A stretch of DNA of 64,000 nucleotides, from the NCBI RefSeq assembly GCF_964204645.1, contig NC_134027.1, forward strand, positions 1,285,501-1,349,500, read 5' to 3'. Source of the DNA: Tubulanus polymorphus (taxonomy: Eukaryota; Nemertea; Palaeonemertea; Tubulaniformes; Tubulanidae). Below, piece by piece: positions 33,501-44,455 of this stretch (its first letter is position 1; each line of letters begins with the position of its first letter). The notes beneath the pieces are model-generated. The model was given only the letters and a program-made list of their open reading frames with translations, was not told where the DNA came from and made no database searches. The position numbers and the translations under genes were made by a program.

Positions 33501-36500
33501 CTTTAGGAAGTTCACGTCTTTCACGTCGAGGGACCGTATAGGAAGTCCTCACAAGAATCGGGATTTCCGCAATTTCGAAAGTAAAGTAAGACTTAAACTT
33601 GTTATTTTCATCTAAGCTACCGCAGTCACAGGTAGGCCTATTCCTAATTGCCCGGTTAGAAGTTCACCAACCCACTCATCAGTTATTCAGAATTCTGACT
33701 GAATTTCTGATTTCAACGAGGATCTTGTTCCTGACGCAATAAGCTTTTTACCCCTCAGCCGTAGGACGCAAGGGGTATTGTTGTCACGTGTGTCCGTACG
33801 GGCGTGGGCAGATGGGCGTGCAGCTATTGCTCCCACTCTGCAGGCTTCAGTTTTTCGTTGATTTTCTTGTGACTTGGTATGTTTATTTTAGGTGTGAGGA
33901 AGATGAGCCCTATTGTTTTTGACAAATATACGTCATCCAAGATGGCCTCCACAGCCGTTTTGATGTGTGAAATAGCTATTTTGAAGCTTATTCCCGCTCT
34001 ACAGACTTAAGTGTTTGTTTGATTTTCTTGTGACTCGAGCAAAAGGAGGATGAACTCTACTGTGTTTGATGTGTGTAGGTCATCAAAGATGGCCACCACA
34101 GTTATATCAGTGTCTTAAATAGCCGATTTGGAGCTTGTTACATCTCTAAGGTGTACAGGTTTAGACTATATAATTTTATTCATAGTTGTACTGTGGTTTA
34201 TTTATGGTGGTCGGAGGATGAGCCCTACATGATTCACTGGTCGAGGGTCAATGTCTAGTTTGTTAAACGTGGAGGAACTCGTGCTATGCCCTCAGGCGGT
34301 CCCCGGTGAATCCGTCACTATAGCAACTGATTATGACCGCCATGTTGGACGTTATACAACGGCAACAATGGAAATTTGACAACAAAAGATTGATTTTATT
34401 GATCAACACGTTCCATAGCGTCCAGTCCAAAATGTCGACATGTTATTTTGTAGAACCTCTGTAGGGGCCTTGCTGTGGATGCTGACTATACTCAGACATC
34501 GATTGTAGAACCTCTGTAGGGGCCTTGCTGTGGATGCTGACTATACTCAGACATCGATTGTAGAACCTCTGTAGGGGCCTTGTTGTGGATGCTGACTATA
34601 CTCAGACATCGATTGTAGAACCCCTGTAGGGGCCTTGCTGTGGATGCTGACTATACTCAGACATCGATTGTAGAACCTCTGTAGGGGCCTTGTTGTGGAT
34701 GCTGACTATACTCAGACATCGATTGTAGAACCTCTGTAGGGGCCTTGCTGTGGATGCTGACTATACTCAGACATCGATTGTAGAACCTCTGTAGGGGCCT
34801 TGCTGTGGATGCTGACTATACTCAGACATCGATTGTAGAACCTCTGTAGGGGCCTTGCTGTGGATGCTGACTATACTCAGACATCGATTGTAGAACCTCT
34901 GTAGGGGCCTTGCTGTGGATGCTGACTATACTCGGACATCGATTGTAGAACCTCTGTAGGGGCCTTGCTGTGGATGCTGACTATACTCGGACATCGATTG
35001 TAGAACCTCTGTAGGGGCCTTGCTGTGGATGCTGACTATACTCAGACATCGATTGTAGAACCCCTGTAGGGGCCTTGCTGTGGATGCTGACTATACTCAG
35101 ACATCGATTGTAGAACCTCTGTAGGGGCCTTGCTGTGGATGCTGACTATACTCAGACATCGATTGTAGAAACTCTGCTAGGAGCATTGCGCTCGTATTAT
35201 TGTGTAACTCCGTGTGCTGTGGACTAGAGTCTCATCTGCCCACATTGCGGTTCAGTCTGGTATTCCTCTGCCTAAGTCTGGTCTGGTGGTAGTAACATCA
35301 ATCCTGGATAACCTTACCAGGGTTTATAGTTCGTTCCAGGATATAGCTGTATTAACAGGTGAGCTACGTGAGACTCGCAGCCGTCCGTGGGTGGCTCCGA
35401 GCCTGAGATGGCTGGCTCCGAGCCTGAGTCAGTTACCCAGGTTATTCAATCCTTGGCTCCGTCTGTCCATTATCATTTCGGGGTCAGGTTAATCTTATTT
35501 TAGCTTCCCGCCAATCGGACTTGGACGGCGGGTCTAAGGTCTGTCTGCTAGATATGGACTCAATTAGGACTCTCTGTACCACCAGTTATCCCACTAGATG
35601 GCGTGTGTGTGATCAGTGCGACAACCTTGTCAAAATCTAGTTCATTTTCAATGAACTGTCATCTAGATTTTTAGCCTCCCTTATCAGAAATTAGGCAAAT
35701 TACTCCTCAGATGATCTTTAGGTTCATATTTAAGGTGGTTTTTACTGATCACTGTTCAAAGAATTTGAGAAATTATGGAAAGATTTGAATTGAATCTGAG
35801 AAGAAATCCGGGAGTTGTCTGAATGCACACTAGCGACACCTGGTGGATCCACGATTGCCACAAGTGGAATCCTCGATTGCCACAGTCGAACGTAGAGTAT
35901 TAAGAGCTCAATTAGGTTCTTCTTCACGTCTCTTCTCCGGTTGGAGTGCTCCAGTTTTGACCGAACGGAGGAATATTTGAGAGGTGCAGATTCAAGTCCA
36001 CCACGCGTAGATGCGTTTTGGCGGCTCGACTCAAACAATGCCAGCTCAAGCATCCATACTTTCTCAAGCGGCTTCTAATGCTGGTTGGAGAACAAGCGGA
36101 CAGCTCCAACATTCTCGTGCCCCTTCTGGTCAAAATAATTCTAGTTCATATCGGTGAAAGAGGAATGCTCCTAAAAGGAGCTCTTCCTCACGGAGAACCT
36201 CAAAATGAATTCTCGGGGCCAGTGGGACGATGTCTATAACGAGCAGCCACCTACTGATCCGGCGTTCCCGGGTCGTATCACGGCGGCTACTGTCTTCAAT
36301 TCTGAACACCTCCCGACACGCGCCCGAAAGCAGGTCACGAGACGCTCATCTCGTCGGCTCTCGAAGATCTGGCCAAACAGAGAGCAATAAAACCGGTACG
36401 GGACGAAGCCACACCCGGATGGTTTTCACGAATATTTATGCTCCCGTAGGCCACAGGGCGTCAATGGACTTTAATAATAGACCTATCATTCCTCAATCGG

Positions 36501-39500
36501 CACATGATATCCCGAGGTTTCCAATTACCAAACCCAGATGGTAATTCTCCGCCCAGGTCGATGGGCGGCTTCATTGGACCGGGAAGTTCCTATTCACCGG
36601 AGAACTCGTCAATTTCACGGAATAAAGCGGAAAGGCCGCCAGTTCCAATTCCGGTCTCTTCCAGTCGGCCTCAGTACAGCCCTGGGTATTTACCAGCTTG
36701 GGTCAAGTCCAGACTACAGTCATAGGTTTCATAGATATGGAAGAAAAATAATTCCAGGGAACATTTTGAAATTTGTCAGTTATAACCATGGTTTCTCATT
36801 GTTGCTATCGTGGTTGTCACCCAGATTGGCGATTATAACCAAGTATTTGTCTGTTGGTTTACCTCGACGACTGGTTACTAGTACCCAACTCGACTATAGA
36901 ATGTCAGGAGGCGGTGACCACTGTCGTAGACTTAGTTCACCAGTTAGGGTCCCGGGTAAACTAAGTAAAATCTCACTTGATGCCGTCCCAACAGTTCACA
37001 TATCTAGGCATGGACTTCGATCTCCGGATTAGCACAGTCTTTCCGTCCATGGCTCGAGTAGCCAATCTTCAAGAAGCTGTATGGCGGTATTTACAACAAC
37101 CGCGAGGACGGCTAGTTATCGGTCACGCCTGTGGCTAAATGCAATCTCTGGCAATCTCCAAATTCTCGGAGAATATTACCTAAAACCATAGGAAAGGGTA
37201 AAGCACTACTCGGAAATACAAATTTTATTTCCAAAAATTATGATATAATATGGATTGCAGCTGTGTGGAAGAAGTTTTTAAAATTATTTAGGAGCTTATA
37301 ATTTGAATACATGAATTGAGAACAATTTGAAATGTGTTGATATCCAAAAGTGTCTCCATTGACTTCACTCATTCACCTGATGAAGCTTCTATACATTAGT
37401 ACCCAAAGCTTGTGTGTCAAATAAACTAGTTACACGTCCTATAAAGTACTACTTGTCTCGTTATATATTCTAAACCCCAGTTAACAATTCCAGTAAGTCA
37501 GGTTTAGGGAATAGATATTTAAACCTTGAGATGAAACCGATGTGATACAATTCCAGTAAGTCAGGTTTAGGGAATAGATATTTAAACCTTGAGATGAAAC
37601 CGATGTGATACAATCCCAGTAAGTCAGGTTTAGGGAATAGATATTTAAACCTCGAGATGATACCGATGTGATAGAATTCCAGTAAGTCAGGTTTAGGGAA
37701 TAGATATTTAAACCTTGAGATGATACCGATGTGATACAATTCCAGTAAGTCAGGTTTAGGGAATAGATATTTAAACCTTGAGATGAAACCGATGTGATAC
37801 AATTCCAGTAAGTCAGGTTTAGGGAATAGATATTTAAACCTTGAGATGAAACCGATGTGATACAATCCCAGTAAGTCAGGTTTAGGGAATAGATATTTAA
37901 ACCTTGAGATGATACCGATGTGATAGAATTCCAGTAAGTCAGGTTTAGGGAATAGATATTTAAACCTTGAGATGAAACCGATGTGATACAATTCCAGTAA
38001 GTCAGGTTTAGGGAATAGATATTTAAACCTTGAGATGAAACCGATGTGATACAATCCCAGTAAGTCAGGTTTAGGGAATAGATATTTAAACCTTGAGATG
38101 ATACCGATGTGATAGAATTCCAGTAAGTCAGGTTTAGGGAATAGATATTTAAACCTTCAGATGAAACCGATGTGATACAATTCCAGTAAGTCAGGTTTAG
38201 GGAATAGATATTTAAACCTTGAGATGAAACCGATGTGATACAATTCCAGTAAGTCAGGTTTAGGGAATAGATATTTAAACCTTGAGATGATACCGATGTA
38301 ATACAATTCCTGTAAGTCAGGTTTAGGGAATAGATATTTAAACCTTGAGATTAAACCGATGTGATACAATTCCAGTAAGTCAGGTTTAGGGAATAGATAT
38401 TTTAACCTTGAGATGATACCGATGTGATACAATTCCAGTAAGTCAGGTTTAGGGAATAGATATTTAAACCTTCAGATGATACCGATGAATTTAGCAATTT
38501 TGAATGAATTAAACCAATAGATTTCCAAAAGAGATTTCGATCCTAAGAATATTGGAAGCTTGTGTTTAACGTTACTAAATAGTAATATTATATAAAGCTA
38601 GAAGGACACGAGGGTATCCATTTTTTTGCCCGATCGCAACGATTAAATTCGCCGGTGAATTTATACGCCCGATACGAGCGGGTACCGATCTATTTATAAA
38701 CCGGCCATCACGGTGATTTCCTCGCCCACCGACATTAAACATTTTCGATATTTATGCCGGTGTTCGCTCGTCTTGTCGGCAAGCTTAAAAAGATTTAGAA
38801 AAAAATACAAATTCTCATTCGTGAATGAACTGGATTCACCTGGGTTCAGTTTCATGAGACACAGTTCAAACTGCTCTAGAATTTGAGTTTGTAATTAATG
38901 TATGTGATTATAATGAATTGTATTTTTTGTTTTACAGCTTTGGCATTTCGGTTAAGTCGTGCGTTCCGGCGGGAGGAGTTTGTACGTTTGTTTCTCCCGG
39001 AGTGTAAGTAGTTTAACTATTTTCATACTATATCATTCAGTGTGACGTGTGTCACTGAATCAGGCGCGGATCCAGGAATTTTTCCAAGAGGGGGTTCATA
39101 AAAATCCTGACTAAAATCTCTAATGATAGCCGGGGCCTATACGGCATATTGTTTGGCCAAACATAAGATCATATGGTACCGGTTTTTTGGCTTTTCTCGA
39201 GTAAGCATTTACATTCCTTCAAGAAAACAAATTTTTAGAATTTTTGGTAGCTGATCAGCGGGGTCACGACCCCTGAAACCCTCCCTGGATCCGCGCCTAT
39301 GATATCTCCTCAAAATCTAATAAAAACATTCAACAAATTAATGCTATAATGACGATATGTAGCCTGTTATATCTGTCTATTTGAATGCATTTGCATAAAG
39401 AAATAGTTGCGGAATTATCAACCGCAAGTAAAAGTGTAACCCTAGTGGGTCTTAAGAGACGGCCAGAGCCTTTTTATAGGTTGTTATGGCTCACAACCTG

Positions 39501-41880
39501 ACTTGAGTTAGCTGTACGGACCTGTCAGATTAGTTACTTCGAGAAGTTATGTTAGTCACATTTTCTGACTATATTCTGGAAAACAGTGGAAGCTTGTATC
39601 CACCCTAGATTAGAACCAATCAGAATAGAACCAATCAGAATAAAACCAATCAGAATAGAACCAATCAGAATAGAACCAATCAGAGGAAAGTGTTATCTCT
39701 GATCGGGTTAACTCGAGATATAAGCAGCTGTTGATGTGAAACCTGCGGCCGCGGTATCAACGTCTTACTATAATACGCTATTTTACAGATAATTGATTTA
39801 TGACAGGGTTTGGTTAATTAGCATTTTTTCTCGAGTAGTTGCCGAAAAAGCATAAAATTCGATTCAATTTCATTCAGATTTAAACGAACAAATCAAATTT
39901 AATTTAAATAAACTTCAAATCTAATTAAAATTTTGTTCAGTATGAATAAGTTGCAAATCATTGAGAGGAAAAAATAATTAATTGTGTTACTTAAAAAAAT
40001 CACAATTGTACTGTGTTTATCAAAACAGGAGACCACAGGACCTTTGGTCCTCTAGTATTCTTTTCCTGGCAATTCCAAAAACACTAAAACAGTCCAATCA
40101 ATGATCGCTGCCAGACCAACACGATTACATTGAAATCAAACTTAAGTAGCATCAGGCGCCCCCTGTTGGAATAATATTCATAGCCGTAGCATCGAAACCA
40201 TTCGACTTGTTGTTTAATGTATTTCTCTCTATTTTTATTTTACAGTGGTGAACATTTTAGAAGAATGTCCGTTTGGGGACTTGGTGGGGGAATTCAAAAG
40301 AAACTTGGTTCCCGATAGGATACCACCACCGGTTAATCCTATGTCGCCCGCTGCTGCCCCTCCCCCACGTCCATTAAATTCGCCTCAGCAGCGGCCTGTC
40401 AGACAGCCGCCCCCGGCCGCCACTCGTTCGTCAGACAGAGTCCGGGGACGGCTGTTTGAAGGAGATCTGACGGAGGTAAGAATCTTTATTTGTTTTCATA
40501 TTTTATTCAGGATATCAGTTGAAGTTCAGCAAATAAATTACCCTATATGTCTACAGTTAGCCACTAATTCAACAAAAACCTGTTAACGGAAAAGAAGTTA
40601 TAAATTTCCGTTTGCGGGTAAAACCCCATAGTCGAAAACCTTCGGGTTATTGATCTATATCTGCATAAGACCAATGGTTGTACACACGATTGCGAAAACT
40701 TATCCGTGGTAACGCGTAGAGTACACTATGCGTGACTTACCGTTTCCTATCACTGGAAAACAATACTGTTTTTGACCATGAGCGCCATCTGCGGCGGTCA
40801 TACGGACTGACTGGTCATTGGCTGAAATGCTCGTCTCTTGTGGTGACGATTATTCGGTGTTACACGTGCAGCAGACACGTCTCTGAATATCTAACATATC
40901 ACATATTTCCCGACAACATTTGATTTTGTTGTAACTCATCGGAAAAATGTGTTTATGAGTTGATTTTTCGTCGAAATTTTGTTCCGCAAATAATTGGCTG
41001 TGTACGTCAAGAAGGCAGCTGATATTTGTATCGTGTGACCTCTCGGCCCGGTAATAAGCCGACACACATACACCAGATGCTTATTCCGTTGTATTGGATA
41101 TAAACGCTGGCGTGCTCGTGACTTCCAGCAATGTTCTTATTCACCAAAAATATCATGTTTTGTCCGAGTCTGGATTGAACGGATGACACGTTCAAACAGA
41201 ACTACGAAATCAATTCCAGAAGTCGTTTTATATTGAAACGGTCCCAGAAGTCCCTGGTCTAATGGATACTTTTTCAAAAAAAGTAACGAGAACTCCGATG
41301 GCTTTACGTATCAGATTTCTATAAGCGTCACTCGTAGCTATACCTAAGCGCCACCTTGTGGCACGATATCCTACCGATAACTACATATAGGTGTTTTATT
41401 TGCTGAATCGCTGGTTTTCTCATTCTGATTTTTTATACTCGTGTTTGATTTTATACTAAACAAATTTTTCATTTTTTCTCTTTACAGACACGACCACCGC
41501 CAAAAAAAACAAGATCAAAACGAAAAAGAAAAGTTGCGGTCGTCGTGGCTCCGCAGGGAGGAGGAGCAAGAGTGGTCCCGGCGGATGGTGCGGCTGACGA
41601 AGGTAATCGGGAGGAAGGGGAGGGGATAAATAGGAAGCGGCCGAGGAGGGATGGTGGTGGGGCTGGGGATGGTGCGGGTCCTGCTCCTCCTGCTCCTCCA
41701 TCCGTATCTCGGGCGGTCACTCGTTCACTCGCCAAAAAGCTGGCGAGTGAACGAGTGGCCCGAGAGGTAGAGGTGGTGGCCCGACATACGGATGGAATGT
41801 GGGAGGAGCGGCTTCGTTCGGGGACAATTCCGGATTTGTTAAACGATTTAAAAAATATTCTTTCAGTGAAGGGATATTAG
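27528..41880 (+). CDS. Unrecognised 349-residue low-complexity basic protein, nine coding exons
   Basis: Coding exons: 27528-27590, 28754-28855, 29415-29462, 29837-29863, 31753-31791, 32004-32085, 38938-39003, 40246-40475 and 41488-41880 (TAG). All have GT-AG borders, mostly GTAAGT donors, and phases agree throughout. Residues 1-21 are basic (MPKAQRKTRG). Then come a 22-glutamine tract (24-45), Pro/Thr-rich sequence, eight serines (99-106), a helical-looking segment (121-165, including RRAFRREEF-like RAFRREEFVRLFLPE and NILEECPFGDLV), a proline-rich stretch, a nuclear-localisation-type KKTRSKRKRK (225-234), Gly/Ala/Pro-rich sequence, and a charged helical C-terminus (RSLAKKLASERVAREVEVV). It is probably nuclear. 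I recognise no domain. Exons 2-5 are symmetric phase-0 units of 27-102 nt, so skipping would keep frame. The stop codon lies in a hairpin. Confidence 0.85.
27653..27765. mobile_element. MITE with CAGGGCCCAGTTTCACAAA ends
   Basis: CTGGGTCCAGTTTCACAAA at the left pairs with TTTGTGAAACTGGGCCCTG at the right, with inner ATCGATTTAAG repeats. A diverged relative is at 59644-59773. Confidence 0.65.
27780..28620. repeat. Tandem duplication carrying paired X-box motifs
   Basis: Two diverged copies in the first coding intron share a poly-A stretch, ATTTGCATTGTTT and GGTTGCTATGGAAACTATTTA. Each has GTTGCTATGGAAAC (28015-28028, 28552-28565), which matches the RFX X-box palindrome, followed about 25-35 bp later by an inverted relative (28051-28064 GTATCCATGGCAAC; 28598-28612 more diverged). 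Confidence 0.6.
30651..30990. mobile_element. Dispersed ~320-bp element with CTCF-like ends, copy 1
   Basis: It aligns with 35591-35890: TTAGATGGCG at the left, TTAGTTCATTTTCGATGAACT inside, and TAGCGACACCTGGTGGATCC then GTGGAATCCTCGATTGCCAC at the right. The middle has diverged. The two ends form a partial inverted repeat. Confidence 0.55.
31385..31602. mobile_element. MITE with CAGGGACGTAGC ends, 218 bp
   Basis: CAGGTCCGTAGC at the left and GCTACGTCCCTG at the right form imperfect terminal repeats. The target duplication is not clear. No ORF. Confidence 0.55.
32864..33252. repeat. 52-bp GC-rich minisatellite
   Basis: About seven units with AGGCATCACCGGGTACTGAA and CGTGCACCGGGCCGGTCC, inside intron 6 of the 349-residue protein gene. 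Confidence 0.93.
33370..33547. repeat. Short minisatellite GACCGTTTAGGAAGTTCACG
   Basis: About six units of 23-37 bp, differing by presence of a TCTTTCACGTCGA block. Confidence 0.85.
33750..34440. other. Non-coding intron sequence with internal similarity
   Basis: Two stretches share TTTTCTTGTGACT, GAGGATGA and GTCATC-AAGATGGCC words (33860-33970 and 34020-34100), so an old duplication or repeat element is likely. No ORF. Confidence 0.35.
34451..35172. repeat. 55-bp minisatellite
   Basis: About 13 nearly identical units with TAGAACCTCTGTAGGGGCC and GATGCTGACTATACTCAGAC. Confidence 0.95.
35591..35890. mobile_element. Dispersed ~300-bp element with CTCF-like ends, copy 2
   Basis: Starts CCACTAGATGGCG and ends TAGCGACACCTGGTGGATCC followed by GATTGCCACAAGTGG. 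Counterpart of 30651-30990. It lies just upstream of, or is inserted in, the DIRS-like relic. Confidence 0.55.
35930..37138 (+). pseudogene. Degenerate DIRS-like retrotransposon fragment (gag tail and reverse transcriptase)
   Basis: Reverse-transcriptase motifs are spread over shifted frames: RAIKPVRDEATPGWFSRIF (about 36370-36445), TLIIDLSFLN (36470-36505), FQFRSLPVGLSTA (about 36640-36680), the YLDD box in LLVYLDDWLLV (36851-36880), and FTYLGMDFDL (36992-37021). The LPxGLS, YLDDW and YLGMxFD series is typical of DIRS/Ngaro tyrosine-recombinase retrotransposons. Serine/glutamine-rich frames at 35950-36200 may be the gag end. Frameshifts and an in-frame stop at about 36450 make it inactive. 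No recombinase domain is seen. It lies in intron 6 of the host gene, same strand. Confidence 0.8.
37485..38490. repeat. 63-bp minisatellite
   Basis: About 16 units with AATTCCAGTAAGTCAGGTTT and AGGGAATAGATATTTAAACC. Because 63 is divisible by three, the minus strand reads as repeated 21-residue peptides, but a unit with CTTCAG instead of CTTGAG puts a stop in the array (near 38155). Confidence 0.95.
39062..39298. mobile_element. MITE with AGGCGCGGATCCAGG ends, 237 bp
   Basis: AGGCGCGGATCCAGG at the left and CCTGGATCCGCGCCT at the right are perfect terminal repeats. This terminal sequence is familiar from many aquatic animal genomes. It lies in intron 7. A stray end (GGATCCGCGCCTGTCATG) occurs near 63722. 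Confidence 0.8.
39605..39685. repeat. 15-bp repeat AGAACCAATCAGAAT
   Basis: Five units, each containing a CCAAT word, in intron 7. Confidence 0.85.
40153..40169 (-). promoter_or_regulatory. CTCF-like motif
   Basis: The minus strand reads CCAACAGGGGGCGCCTG, close to the animal CTCF core. It is 76 bp upstream of coding exon 8. Similar words are at 40780-40794 and 41346-41364. Confidence 0.35.
41346..41364 (-). promoter_or_regulatory. CTCF-like motif
   Basis: The minus strand reads GTGCCACAAGGTGGCGCTT, matching CCASNAGRKGGCGC. It lies in the last intron. Confidence 0.35.
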
Positions 41881-41932
41881 GTGCCTTGAACGCATGAGTC
41901 GTTCATGCGCGCCTAATATGCCTTCACTGAAA
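41861..41932 (+). other. Hairpin spanning the stop codon of the 349-residue protein gene
   Basis: TTTCAGTGAAGG (41861-41872) pairs perfectly with CCTTCACTGAAA (41921-41932). The stem continues through ATATTAGG/CCTAATAT with one mismatch, then a bulged GCATGAAC-like section. The TAG (41878-41880) is inside the stem. It may be an exonised small MITE. No AATAAA follows closely on the plus strand. Confidence 0.7.
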
Positions 41933-42001
41933 AAAATCAACTATAACATGTACCACATATTTTTTGATTTAATTTTAGTCCAATTCCACAATTATTTCGG
42001 C

Positions 42002-42187
42002 TTACAATAGTGTCTTCAATTCTTTAAAGCCCAAAGCACCTTTTTGACTCAACATCCAGTATGAAGGTGGCCGGGAATTGGGCCTTTTTTCTTCCTTTTT
42101 TGTATCCCGCCCAGCATACTGGTTGTTGACTCGAAAAGGTGCTCGCTCTGGGAGCTTATCAAAGGCAGGTGATGGGAAAGGTGCCAT
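42002..42187 (-). CDS. Candidate small protein, 61 residues, convergent with the upstream gene
   Basis: The ATG at 42187 opens MAPFPSPAFDKLPERAPFRV and ends in FKELKTLL-stop. A possible acceptor ACACTCTAG lies about 30 nt upstream, and ATTAAA (41973-41968 on this strand) about 30 nt after the stop could be its polyadenylation signal. The composition (Pro, Tyr, Arg, Lys, no low complexity) is protein-like, but I recognise no family. If real, its 3' end would overlap the 3' end of the plus-strand gene. Confidence 0.35.
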   Translation of the reverse strand: MAPFPSPAFDKLPERAPFRVNNQYAGRDTKKEEKRPNSRPPSYWMLSQKGALGFKELKTLL

Positions 42188-42489
42188 CACACACTCTCCT
42201 TTGATAAGTTTCCTAGAGTGTCACGGGCTTTAACGGGTTGAATTCACTATAATACCAATTTTCCAAAATCAATTTAATTTCTTTCAGGCCATTCTTTTTC
42301 CATGTTTTTCTGGTACATGTTATGGTTGATTTCCATTTTCGAAAATCCGGAATTGAAGCCGTTCGAAGTCGGGGGGATGGTGGTGGGGTTGGGTTAGTTT
42401 AGGGTTCCTCTCTGATTACCTTCTTTAGCTCATCATCCGTGCAGGTGGCGCTTGCTCTTCTAGCCGGTGTTCCCTGGGGTAAACATTTT

Positions 42490-43350
42490 AAATTAAAAAG
42501 ATCAAAAATTTAAAAAAAATTATAAAATCTTTAAAAATCTCATCTCATTTCATCCAATTTATTTATTTGCGGGTGCGATTCCTATCGCACCCATTCATGT
42601 CATCCATCCAAAAAAAATTAAAAAATTAAAAACAAAATAGAAAATTATAAAATCTTAAAAAATCTCATCTCATTTCATCCAATTTATTTGCGGGTGCGAT
42701 TCCTATCGCACCCATTCATGTCATTCATCCAAAAAAAATTAAAAACTAAAAAAGAAAAAAAATATAAAAATTTAAAAAATCTCATCTCATTTCATCCAAT
42801 TTATTTATTTGCGGGTGCGATTCCTATCGCACCCATTCATGTCATTCATCAAAAAAAAATTAAAAAATTAAAAACAAAATAGAAAATTATAAAATCTTAA
42901 AAAATCTCATCTCATTTCATCCAATTTATTTGCGGGTGCGATTCCTATCGCACCCATTCATGTCATCCATCCAAAAAAAATTAAAAAATTAAAAACAAAA
43001 TAGAAAATTATAAAATCTTAAAAAATCTCATCTCATTTCATCCAATTTATTTGCGGGTGCGATTCCTATCGCACCCATTCATGTCATTCATCCAAAAAAA
43101 ATTTAAAAATTAAAAACAAAATAGAAAATTATAAAATCTTAAAAAATCTCATCTCATTTCATCCAATTTATTTGCGGGTGCGATTCCTATCGCACCCATT
43201 CATGTCATTCATCCAAAAAAAATTTAAAAATTAAAAACAAAATAGAAAATTATAAAATCTTAAAAAATCTCATCTCATTTCATCCAATTTATTTATTTGC
43301 GGGTGCGATCCCTATCGCACCCATTCATGTCATTCATCCAAAAAAAATTT
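42490..43350. repeat. ~120-bp repeat with a GGGTGCGAT palindrome
   Basis: Seven units. Each has ATCTCATCTCATTTCATCC, the perfect hairpin GGGTGCGAT-TCCT-ATCGCACCC, CATTCATGTCATTCATCC and an A-rich tail. Length variation comes from a TTTA indel and the A-rich part. Confidence 0.93.
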
Positions 43351-43609
43351 AAAAACTAGAAATTAAAGTTCTAAGTTTGTTGTTAGATTCTATTGAAAGA
43401 ACGTTGTAAAGTTCTTAATTTGTCGTAAAAAACGTTAGAAAAAAAGAACTTCTTAAAGTTCTCAATCTGCCGTAAAATGCAATTGAAAAGATTATAACTC
43501 ACATGAAAATTAAAAAGATAAAATAATTGATAAATAATAATTAATAAAAGTTGAACTTTGGTCTCGCAATGTTTCCCCGTTATGCATTTTTTACTCGTCG
43601 TCAAACATC

Positions 43610-44455
43610 GGCAGCTCATCGTCGATACTCGTAGCTCGATACACACCAGCAGTTCGATACCAGCAGTTCGTCGTCGATACACACCAGCAGTTCGTCGTCG
43701 ATACACACCAGCAGTTCGATACACGCCAGCAGCTCGATACACACCAGCAGTTCGTCGTCGATACACACCAGCAGTTCGTCGTCGATACACACCAGCAGTT
43801 CGATACTCACCAACAGCTCGATACTCACCAACAGCTCGATACACGCCAGCAGTTCGTCGTCGATACACACCAGCAGTTCGATACTCACCAGCAGCTCGTC
43901 GTCGATACACACCAGCAGTTAGTCGTCGATTCACACCAGCAGTTCGTCGTCGATACACACCAGCAGTTCGATACACACCAGCAGCTCGTCGATACTCACC
44001 AGCAGTTCGTCGTCGATACACACCAGCAGCTCGATACACACCAGCAGCTCGATACACACCAGCAGCTCGTCGTCGATACTCACCAGCAGCTCGATACACA
44101 CCAGCAGTTCGTCGTCGATACACACCAGCAGCTCGATACTCACCAGCAGCTCGTCGTCGATACACACCAGCAGTTAGTCGTCGATACACACCAGCAGTTC
44201 GATACTCACCAACAGCTCGATACACGCCAGCAGTTCGTCGTCGATACACACCAGCAGTTCGTCGTCGATACACACCAGCAGTTCATCGTTGATACACACC
44301 AGCAGTTCGTCGTCGATACACACCAGCAGTTCGATACTCACCAGCAGCTCGATACACACCAGCAGCTCGTCGATACTCACCAGAAGCTCGATACTCACCA
44401 GCAGCTCGTCGTCGATACACACCAGCAGCTCGATACACACCAGCAGCTTGATACC
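43610..44455. repeat. 18/24-bp minisatellite
   Basis: TCGATACACACCAGCAGT units with optional TCGTCG. All unit lengths are multiples of three, so long frames of 296 and 244 codons stay open on both strands. That is a repeat artefact, not evidence of a protein. Confidence 0.95.

Noticed and set aside
37470-38432. Repetitive 194- and 91-codon minus-strand ORFs
   Set aside because: 63-bp units keep any frame open; one unit variant creates a stop, and no start or splice context exists.
43383-44292. 296- and 244-codon ORFs on opposite strands
   Set aside because: Minisatellite with units divisible by three; open in several frames at once.
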